Shown here one piece after another: positions 58,084-64,000 of a stretch of 64,000 nt of DNA. Position 1 is the first letter of the stretch. The number at the start of each line of letters is the position of its first letter. Below the pieces are notes generated by a model that was not told the DNA's origin, did no database searches, and worked only from the letters and a program-made list of their open reading frames with translations. The DNA comes from JACMLX01 sp040384325 (GTDB lineage: Bacteria > Gemmatimonadota > Gemmatimonadetes > Gemmatimonadales > Gemmatimonadaceae): contig JAZKJL010000004.1 of the NCBI GenBank assembly GCA_040384325.1, positions 62,001 through 126,000 on the forward strand. The letters run 5' to 3'. Position numbers and translations under genes: made by a program.

Positions 58084-58563
58084 ATGATGCAGGCAGCCGC
58101 CGTGATCGACATCGCGCACGTGATCCAGCAGGCCGTGGCGCCGGTCTTCCTGTTCTCCGGCGTCGCGGCCATGCTGGGCGTGCTGACCAGCCGACTGGCG
58201 CGGGTGATCGATCGCGCGCGCCAATTCGAGCGGGAGTATCACGACCTGCCCGTCGGCAGTGAGCGCCGGGACATGCGTGATCGTCTGGCGACGCTGTCGC
58301 GCCGCTCGCGGTTGATCAACGCCGCCATCTCCCTGTGCACCCTGGCTGCGCTGCTGATCTGCGTCGTGATCGTGACGCTGTTCCTGGCAGCGCTGCTGCA
58401 CGTCAGCGCATCACGCTGGATCGCGGGCCTGTTCATCATCGCCATGCTGGCCCTGGTGGGTGGGCTGCTGGCGTTCCTGCAGGAGATCTTCGTGGCGACG
58501 GCCAGTGTCCGCATCGACCCGCCACAGGATCGCGTCCCCGACACGATCCGCGAGGCCACCTGA
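58084..58563 (+). CDS. DUF2721 membrane protein
   Basis: A 159-residue protein with three hydrophobic helices: AVAPVFLFSGVAAMLGVLTS, AAISLCTLAALLICVVIVTL and IAGLFIIAMLALVGGLLAFL. The family mark is the stretch after helix 1, SRLARVIDRARQFEREY. DUF2721 proteins are inner-membrane proteins of unknown role. It is followed by a TGATG overlap with the methyltransferase gene. Confidence 0.87.
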   Translation: MMQAAAVIDIAHVIQQAVAPVFLFSGVAAMLGVLTSRLARVIDRARQFEREYHDLPVGSERRDMRDRLATLSRRSRLINAAISLCTLAALLICVVIVTLFLAALLHVSASRWIAGLFIIAMLALVGGLLAFLQEIFVATASVRIDPPQDRVPDTIREAT

Positions 58564-59243
58564 TGCCCGACACGTCGCCGCACGAGCGCATCGAACGCAG
58601 CTGGACCGACAATGCCGAGGCGTGGACGCAGGTGGTGCGTGACGGCCTCATTCCAAGCCGACAGGCGGGCACCGATGCCGCCATCGTCGCGGCCTGCCTG
58701 TCACACGGCACCGGACCGGTACTCGACGTCGGCTGCGGTGAGGGCTGGCTGGTGCGCGAACTGTCGGTGCGTGGTGTCACCGCGACCGGCATCGACGTCA
58801 GCGCGGCGCTGATCACACGGGCACGGGAACTCGGCGGTGGCGACTTTTCCGTCGCGACGTACGCGCAACTGGAAACGGATCCCCTCATCGCAGTCGGGCC
58901 ATGGCAGGTGATCGCCTGCAACTTCGCGCTCCTCGGTGATCCACTCCATGCGTTGCTGGCCGCGCTGCGTGCGCGACTCGCGCCCGGTGGACGAGTGCTG
59001 GTGCAGACGGTGCACTCGTGGACGGCGCGTGGCGACGCACCATACCGCAGCGAGTGGCGCACCGAGGCCTTCGATGCGTTCGCCGTCGCCTTCCCGACGC
59101 CGATGCCGTGGTACTATCGCACGCTCGCGTCATGGCACGAGCAGTTCGCGATGGCAGGGCTGCGTGTCGTGTCACTCGATGAGCCGCTGCATCCCGCCAC
59201 CGGACAGCCGCTGTCGTTGCTCTTCCACTGTGAGGCGGCGTGA
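58563..59243 (+). CDS. class I SAM-dependent methyltransferase
   Basis: A 226-residue methyltransferase. Motif I is VLDVGCGEGWLVRELS, motif II GIDVSAALITRARELG, and the later strand is APGGRVLVQTVHSW. The substrate-binding part near the C-terminus (MPWYYRTLASWHEQFAMAGL) resembles small-molecule methyltransferases. The substrate is unknown. It starts in a TGATG overlap with DUF2721 and ends in a GTGA overlap with pnuC, so the three are co-translated. A role in nicotinamide or quinone metabolism would be a guess. Confidence 0.88.
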   Translation: MPDTSPHERIERSWTDNAEAWTQVVRDGLIPSRQAGTDAAIVAACLSHGTGPVLDVGCGEGWLVRELSVRGVTATGIDVSAALITRARELGGGDFSVATYAQLETDPLIAVGPWQVIACNFALLGDPLHALLAALRARLAPGGRVLVQTVHSWTARGDAPYRSEWRTEAFDAFAVAFPTPMPWYYRTLASWHEQFAMAGLRVVSLDEPLHPATGQPLSLLFHCEAA

Positions 59244-59860
59244 TCGACTGGCAGCGGGTGGTGCACGAGATGTCACCGATCGAGATCGCGGCCGCCCTGA
59301 CCACGCTGGTGAACGTGTGGCTGCTGATGAAGGGCAACATCTGGACGTGGGCGTGGGGGCTGGTGTCGGTGATCCTGTACGGGATCGTGTTCTACCAGTC
59401 GCGACTCTGGTCGAGCACGGGATTGCAGGTGCTGTACTACCTGCCGATGCAGTTCTACGGCTGGTGGGTGTGGAAGAAGCGCGGGCCGACCCATGACGAC
59501 GACCTGCCGGTGACGCGCCTCACGACGCAGGGCCGACTGCGCTTCCTGGCCGCCATCGTGCCGCTGGCGCTGCTGCTGGGCTGGGGCATGGGCTTCACCG
59601 GTGCCGAGCAGTCGATGATGGACGCCTTCGTCACCACGCTCGGCATCACGGGGCTGTATCTGCAGAGCCACAAGAAGATCGAGCACTGGTACTGCTGGGT
59701 GGTGGTGAACAGCGTCTATGGATTCTGGATCCTGCCTCGGCAGGGCCTGTACGTCTCGACGCTGCTGTACTGGATCCTGCTCTGGATGGCGGTGCAGGGG
59801 TGGCGCGAATGGGTGCGCGCTGCAGCCGGGCAACGCGCTGGTGCCGGACAGGTCGCCTGA
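59240..59860 (+). CDS. pnuC: PnuC-family nicotinamide riboside transporter
   Basis: A 206-residue membrane protein with about seven helices and family motifs LVNVWLLMKGNIWTWAWGLV, YYLPMQFYGWWVWKK, and KKIEHWYCWVVVNSVYGF, which includes the conserved Trp-Asn pair. PnuC proteins let nicotinamide riboside enter by facilitated diffusion, driven by intracellular phosphorylation. No NadR kinase gene is in the window. GTG 59240 starts in a GTGA overlap with the methyltransferase gene. Confidence 0.92.
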   Translation: MIDWQRVVHEMSPIEIAAALTTLVNVWLLMKGNIWTWAWGLVSVILYGIVFYQSRLWSSTGLQVLYYLPMQFYGWWVWKKRGPTHDDDLPVTRLTTQGRLRFLAAIVPLALLLGWGMGFTGAEQSMMDAFVTTLGITGLYLQSHKKIEHWYCWVVVNSVYGFWILPRQGLYVSTLLYWILLWMAVQGWREWVRAAAGQRAGAGQVA

Positions 59861-59911
59861 TGGTCGTTCGTGCTGGTCACTCCTCCCACTGAACCGTCGA
59901 AGGAATCACCG

Positions 59912-61951
59912 ATGCTGCGACGCCTGCTGGTACTTCCGTGCCTCGCCGCGCAACTCACCGCCACTGCGCTGTCGGCGCAGGCCGGTGCGCGCGTTCCGAT
60001 GATCGACAGCCTGCTGTCGCTGCGGTCGGTCGGCAGTCCCCGGCTGTCGCCCGACGGCCAGCGTGTGGCGTACCTGGTGACCAACACCGACTGGCAGCAG
60101 GATGCCTTCGTCTCGCAACTCTGGGTGCGCGACCTGCAGCGCGCGGCGCCGGTCCAGCTGACGCGTCACGAGGCGGGCGTGTCGCAGGTGCAATGGTCGC
60201 CCGACGGGTCCTGGATCACGTTCCTCAGCTCGCGCGTGGAACAGAGGCCGCAGCTGTTCGCGATCGCGGTGGCGGGCGGCGAACCGGTGCGCCTCACCAA
60301 CGCGGCCGGTGGTGTGGGTGGGTACGCGTGGCGCCCGGACGGCGGTGCGATCGCGTTCACCAGCAGCCCCGCAGCGGCGGCGCGCAAGTCGCGCGACACC
60401 ACCCTCGGAGGCTACGAGGTGGTGCGTCGTGACTACGCGATGCAGCAGCTCTACACGATCGAGCTCGCGGCCGCGCTGATCGCGCCGCAGGCCGGGGTCT
60501 CGCGCACGCCGAACGGCGCGAAGTTCACCGTCGGCGCCTTCGAGTGGTCGCCGGATGGCACGCGCATCGCATTCAGCGCCGCCACCGTGCCCGACGCAGT
60601 GGCCGCCAACTCGGCCGACATCCACCTGCTCACCCTCGCCGACAACTCGGTGCGCCCGCTGGTCACGCAGGCCGGTGCCGACAACGACCCGCACTGGTCA
60701 CCCGACGGACGCCAGCTGGTGTTCGCCTCGGCGATGGGCGAGACACGCACCAACTACTTCCGCAACACGCGCCTCGCCATCGTGAGTGCGGATGGTGGCG
60801 CGCCACGCGCGATCACGATGCAGTTCGACGAGCAGCCGAACTTCGTGGACTGGGGCCCGGCTGGCGTGTACTTCGCCGGTTCGCAGAAGACCGCCTCGCA
60901 CCTGTTCGTGGTGGATCCGGCCAGCGGCACGATCCGGCGCGTGACCGGCGGCGACGATGCGATGCTCTCCGGCTTCACGCTGAACCGCGCCAGGACGGCG
61001 GCCGCCTTCATGGTGGCGTCGCCGCAGTCGTTGCCCGAGGTGGCGGTAGCCGAGCTGCGCGACGCGTTCTCGCCGACGGTGATCACCAGCATGACCACGC
61101 AGGTGCGCGAGTGGAAACTCGGCACACGCGAGGTGGTGCGGTGGAAGAGCCGCGACGGTGCCGAGATCGAGGGGGTGCTGATCAAGCCGCGCGACTTCGA
61201 CCCGACGCGCAAGTATCCGCTGCTCTGCGTGATCCATGGCGGGCCCACCGGCATCGATCGCCCCACGCTGCCCGACGCACGCTACTACCCGGTGGACGAG
61301 TGGGTGAATCGCGGCGCACTGGTGCTGAAGGTCAACTATCGCGGCAGCGCCGGCTACGGTGAGCGGTTCCGTGGCCTCAACTATCGCAACCTCGGCGTAG
61401 GCGATGCGTGGGACGTGATCTCGGGCGTCGACGCGCTGGTGGCCAAGGGCATGGTGGACGCCTCGAAGGTCGCCTCGATGGGGTGGAGCCAGGGCGGCTA
61501 CATCTCGGCGTTCCTCACCACCAGCAGCACGCGCTTCGCGGCCACGTCGGTGGGGGCGGGCATCTCCGACTGGCGCACCTATTACTACAACACCGACATC
61601 ACGCCGTTCACCATCAACTACCTCGGTGCCGACCCGGTGGCGGATCCCGCGATCTACGCCAAGACGTCGCCGGTGGACTACGTGCGCAACGCGAAGACTC
61701 CGACGCTGATCCAGCATGGTGAGCTCGATCGCCGGGTGCCGATCGCGAATGGCTACCAGTTGCGGCAGGCGCTCGAGGATCGCGGCGTGCCGGTGGAGAT
61801 GATCGTGTACAAGGGCTTCGGGCACGGCATCACCAAGCCGAAGTCGCAGCGCGCCGTGATGCAGCACAACCTGGCGTGGTTCAACCACTACATCTTTGGC
61901 GACCCGATCCCGGACTTCACGCGACTCACACCCGCCACCGCATCACAGTGA
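59912..61951 (+). CDS. secreted S9-family peptidase (acylaminoacyl-peptidase type)
   Basis: A 679-residue protein. A signal peptide (LVLPCLAAQLTATALSAQ) precedes a WD40-like propeller with blade motifs RLSPDGQRVAYL, QWSPDGSWITFL, EWSPDGTRIAFS and HWSPDGRQLVFA. The C-terminal alpha/beta hydrolase has HGGPTG (oxyanion region), the nucleophile Ser526 in GWSQGGY, Asp606 (ELDRRVP) and His638 (FGHGITKP). It cleaves short peptides, probably in the periplasm; specificity is unknown. AAGGAA seven bases before ATG 59912 supports the start. Its last 9 bases overlap the convergent MFS gene. Confidence 0.94.
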   Translation: MLRRLLVLPCLAAQLTATALSAQAGARVPMIDSLLSLRSVGSPRLSPDGQRVAYLVTNTDWQQDAFVSQLWVRDLQRAAPVQLTRHEAGVSQVQWSPDGSWITFLSSRVEQRPQLFAIAVAGGEPVRLTNAAGGVGGYAWRPDGGAIAFTSSPAAAARKSRDTTLGGYEVVRRDYAMQQLYTIELAAALIAPQAGVSRTPNGAKFTVGAFEWSPDGTRIAFSAATVPDAVAANSADIHLLTLADNSVRPLVTQAGADNDPHWSPDGRQLVFASAMGETRTNYFRNTRLAIVSADGGAPRAITMQFDEQPNFVDWGPAGVYFAGSQKTASHLFVVDPASGTIRRVTGGDDAMLSGFTLNRARTAAAFMVASPQSLPEVAVAELRDAFSPTVITSMTTQVREWKLGTREVVRWKSRDGAEIEGVLIKPRDFDPTRKYPLLCVIHGGPTGIDRPTLPDARYYPVDEWVNRGALVLKVNYRGSAGYGERFRGLNYRNLGVGDAWDVISGVDALVAKGMVDASKVASMGWSQGGYISAFLTTSSTRFAATSVGAGISDWRTYYYNTDITPFTINYLGADPVADPAIYAKTSPVDYVRNAKTPTLIQHGELDRRVPIANGYQLRQALEDRGVPVEMIVYKGFGHGITKPKSQRAVMQHNLAWFNHYIFGDPIPDFTRLTPATASQ

Positions 61952-63193
61952 ATGCGATCCGCGAGGCGACAGGGGCATCGGTTCGTCGCTGATGCGATGG
62001 CTGAGCATCACGCCGACCATGGCGACCGTCGAGACGGCGGCCGCCACCAGCCAGATCGCTGACCAGTCGTGTGTCAGGTCGGTGGCGGTGTAACGCGCCA
62101 CCGCGCGGCCGGCGATCCAGGCGCCACCGAGGTTGCCGAGTCCCATCGTGACCAGCCCCATGAACCCCTGCGCCGAGGCGCGCATCTCGGCCGGGGCGCG
62201 CTCGTGCACCATCAGCTGACCGGCCACGTAGATGCAGCCGTAGGCGACGCCGTGCAGCAGGATGCCGGCGTAGATCGCGGGAAGGTTGCCGACACCGCCC
62301 GCCGAGAAGAGGATGGTGCGCACGGTCCATGCGGCGGCTCCTACCAGCAGGACTCGCCGTGACCCGATGCGTCGGTACAGCCGCGGGAGCAAGAGCAGCA
62401 CGGCGATCTCCGTCACCTGGCCGAGCGTGAGCAGCATCGCGGGGTGCGGGATCGCGAGGTCGGTGAGGTAGAGCGCGGCGAAGGCGTTGTAGAACTGGTT
62501 GGGCACACTCAGCACGATGCTGGCGCACACGAACAGCGCGAACAGCGGATCGCGCATCAGCGACAGCGCGTCGAGCCCGAGCAGGGTGGTGGCACTGCGC
62601 GGTGCATCGCGCCGCAGTGGTGGCGTGGCCGGCAGCGTGAGGCAATAGGCTGCGAACACGAGCGACGCGTAGCCGGCGAGCTGCATCGGTGTCGGTGTCA
62701 GCTCGAGGCCAAGTGCGCCCACCACCAGTCCGGCGATGATCCAGCCGATGGTGCCGAGCGTGCGAAGCGGCGGATACTCGCGCGCGGGCGTGACGAGATG
62801 GCGCATCGCCAGTGACGCAGCGAGCGAGATCGTCGGCAGGTAGCAGAGCGCGTAGGCGAGGATGGCGGCGTAGAGCGCCGCGAAGCTGTCCTGCCGTGCG
62901 GCGAGCAGCAGCAGCAGGCCGCCGACGCCGTGCAGGAGCGCCAGCATCCGTTCACTGCGCGCGAGGCGATCGGCCACCGCGCCGGCCAGCATCGGCGTGA
63001 CGAGGCCGGCCAGGGCGAGCGTGCCGTAGATCATGCCGATCTGCGGGCCGCTGAAGTGCAGCGTGGCACCGAGCCAGCTGCCGAGTGACACGAACCACAG
63101 GCCCCAGATCGCGAACTCGCCGAAGAGCAGGAGGGCGATGCGGGTTCGCAGCGGTCCCGGCGTGCGCGTGGCCAATGCAGCTGGCTCAGGCAC
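61943..63193 (-). CDS. MFS transporter, nucleoside:H+ symporter (NupG) type
   Basis: A 416-residue protein with 12 hydrophobic segments. The opening helix LLLFGEFAIWGLWFVSLGSW and LHFSGPQIGMIYGTLALAGL parallel NupG-type symporters (F-W-G-x-W, LGSY/W). The AREYPPLRTLGTIGWIIAGL loop and the C-terminal HERAPAEMRASAQGFMGLVT also fit. The substrate is likely a nucleoside, but sugar-type relatives are not excluded. It lies 12 bases downstream of infA on the same strand and is probably on the same transcript, an unusual partner for IF-1. Confidence 0.85.
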   Translation of the reverse strand: MPEPAALATRTPGPLRTRIALLLFGEFAIWGLWFVSLGSWLGATLHFSGPQIGMIYGTLALAGLVTPMLAGAVADRLARSERMLALLHGVGGLLLLLAARQDSFAALYAAILAYALCYLPTISLAASLAMRHLVTPAREYPPLRTLGTIGWIIAGLVVGALGLELTPTPMQLAGYASLVFAAYCLTLPATPPLRRDAPRSATTLLGLDALSLMRDPLFALFVCASIVLSVPNQFYNAFAALYLTDLAIPHPAMLLTLGQVTEIAVLLLLPRLYRRIGSRRVLLVGAAAWTVRTILFSAGGVGNLPAIYAGILLHGVAYGCIYVAGQLMVHERAPAEMRASAQGFMGLVTMGLGNLGGAWIAGRAVARYTATDLTHDWSAIWLVAAAVSTVAMVGVMLSHRISDEPMPLSPRGSHSL

Positions 63194-63205
63194 GCGCGGC
63201 GGGGG

Positions 63206-63427
63206 TCAGTTCTTGTGGCGGTAGACGATGCGGCCGCGCGTCAGGTCGTACGGCGAGACTTCGAGGGTCACGCGGTCGCCGGCGAGGACGCGGATGCGGA
63301 ACCGGCGCAGGTTGCCACCGATGGTGGCGAGCACCGTGTGTCCGTTGTCGAGCGAGACGCGGAACATTGCGCTGGGCAGGACTTCACTCACGGTTCCTTC
63401 GAGTTGCAGTGCTTCTTCCTTGGCCAT
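63206..63427 (-). CDS. infA: translation initiation factor IF-1
   Basis: A 73-residue S1-fold protein that matches IF-1 throughout: MAKEEALQLEGTVSEVLPSA, MFRVSLDNGHTVLATIGGNL, and SPYDLTRGRIVYRHK. IF-1 occupies the A site of the 30S subunit during initiation. Instead of lying in the ribosomal protein operon, it stands between a cold-shock gene and an MFS gene. Several bacteria carry such dispersed infA copies, so a second copy may exist elsewhere. AGGA stands a few bases before the ATG. Confidence 0.96.
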   Translation of the reverse strand: MAKEEALQLEGTVSEVLPSAMFRVSLDNGHTVLATIGGNLRRFRIRVLAGDRVTLEVSPYDLTRGRIVYRHKN

Positions 63428-63533
63428 ACATCCTGTCAGACGGGATACGACAACGCGGCCACCCGGGGAGGGGGGCCGTCACGGATTCGGGAAAGCTAAC
63501 CAGTCCGGGGGGAGGGCGCCGGACGGAGACAAC

Positions 63534-63566
63534 GAAGGGCCGGCTCGCGAGGCGAACCGGCCCTTC
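63534..63566 (-). terminator. hairpin terminator between the cold-shock gene and infA
   Basis: GAAGGGCCGGCTCGC (63534-63548) pairs with 63552-63566 with one mismatch and a 3-base loop, 34 bases downstream of the cold-shock gene. No long T-run follows. Confidence 0.65.
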
Positions 63567-63599
63567 AGTGACGACCCCCGGAGAGGTCGACAGCGACGC

Positions 63600-63812
63600 T
63601 TAGCGCGAAGCCTTCGTGACGTTCTCAGCCGCTGGGCCCTTCGCGCCCTCGACGATGTCGAACTCGACCTGCTCGCCTTCAGCCAGGGTCTTGAAACCCT
63701 TCATCTGGATGGCAGAGTGGTGGACGAAGCAGTCCTTTCCGCCAGAGGCCGGGGTGATGAAACCAAAACCCTTGGCGTCATTGAACCACTTCACGGTGCC
63801 GGTCGTACGCAT
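63600..63812 (-). CDS. cold-shock protein (CspA family)
   Basis: A 70-residue single OB-fold protein with both RNA-binding motifs, KWFNDAKGFGFI (RNP1) and DCFVHHSAI (RNP2), and the end EFDIVEGAKGPAAENV. It binds single-stranded RNA and DNA and melts RNA structure. The start is ATG 63812, with ACAGGAG nine bases upstream; the frame stays open beyond. About 190 bases upstream to the window edge hold no gene and may be the long leader usual for such genes, though no cold-box was recognised. Confidence 0.96.
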   Translation of the reverse strand: MRTTGTVKWFNDAKGFGFITPASGGKDCFVHHSAIQMKGFKTLAEGEQVEFDIVEGAKGPAAENVTKASR

Positions 63813-64000
63813 TGCTACAAACTCCTGTGGATTGATCGCGTCGGAGTCCGGCAACCCGGTACTGACCGACAACGTGACTCGTGGACAGACACTACTCCCA
63901 CGAAAGAGTGCTGGGAAACGACGACGGGCCCGCGCTGTAGGAGGCGGACCCGTGGACCGAAACCCAGCCCGCGTCACATCGACGCGGAGCACAGCGCCAT

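Noticed and set aside
61943..61951. Overlap of the S9 peptidase and MFS stop regions as a regulatory antisense device
   Set aside because: A 9-base convergent overlap is common in dense genomes and nothing else suggests regulation.
1..64000. CRISPR arrays, tRNA genes and insertion sequences
   Set aside because: No regularly spaced repeats, no cloverleaf-like sequence in the gaps and no transposase-like protein was found on either strand.

Overview
The window is a 64 kb piece of a GC-rich bacterial chromosome, with coding density near 95%, no tRNA or rRNA genes, no insertion sequences, no phage block and no CRISPR array. The gene content points to a Gemmatimonadota-like organism (inference): a very large Oar-type TonB-dependent receptor, a DUF5916 outer-membrane protein, a long BNR-repeat exoprotein, a secreted S9 peptidase, a B12-dependent ribonucleotide reductase, and many secreted proteins of plain 'AQ' signal-peptide type. 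No marker gene here fixes the genus.

Layout. 1-2.3 kb: the end of a beta-propeller protein, a DUF1269 protein, a CDGSH iron-sulfur protein and an unknown protein. 2.3-10.8 kb: a tightly overlapping operon of a small beta-grasp (ubiquitin-like) protein, a MoxR AAA+ ATPase, a DUF58 protein, a BatA-like membrane protein, a 711-residue membrane protein, a DUF4159 protein, a second membrane protein and a histone-deacetylase-fold amidohydrolase. 10.8-17.1 kb: CorA, an orphan GvpL/F-like protein, a Ser/Thr kinase with a zinc ribbon, a dipeptide epimerase and PriA. 17.1-25.6 kb: Ohr, a secreted CarboxypepD_reg protein, a GntR regulator with an Fsr-type efflux pump, an acidic protein coupled to a Fur regulator, CcdA, an ABC exporter and a glycine-zipper lipoprotein. 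25.7-33 kb: the TonB receptor, a coupled secreted propeller, and gamma-glutamyltransferase. 33-36.7 kb: murQ-anmK-nagZ-like, a peptidoglycan-recycling operon. 36.7-41.3 kb: a YaeI-like phosphoesterase and a PP2C phosphatase, divergent from a lipoprotein amidase and a gamma-carbonic-anhydrase-like protein. 41.3-44.4 kb: a 656-base structured intergenic region and nrdJ. 44.6-54.9 kb: a TonB-C-like protein, DUF5675, the BNR protein, MsrB, a Cys-rich Sel1 protein and a four-gene minor-pilin operon. 54.9-64 kb: DUF5916, an RsuA/RluB enzyme, DUF2721, a methyltransferase, PnuC, an S9 peptidase, a nucleoside-type MFS transporter, IF-1 and a cold-shock protein.

Two features of gene expression run through the window. 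First, seven start codons stand 5 to 7 bases after a TAnnnT hexamer, the geometry of a leaderless transcript whose start site is the start codon. Second, about twenty gene junctions are ATGA, GTGA or TGATG overlaps, and in at least two places (before corA and before the nagZ-like gene) very short open frames appear to extend this coupling where no long gene precedes. Clear Shine-Dalgarno sequences are few and occur mostly at genes that have a real 5' leader. Peptidoglycan turnover is a functional theme: dipeptide epimerase, MurQ, AnmK, a NagZ-like protein and an Amidase_3 lipoprotein all lie within 27 kb.

The best candidates for something new are the ubiquitin-like protein heading the MoxR operon, the leaderless mini-ORF before corA, the double mini-ORF relay before the nagZ-like gene, the NagZ-like protein without its catalytic Asp-His dyad, and a nested inverted-repeat element at 49.8-50.0 kb.
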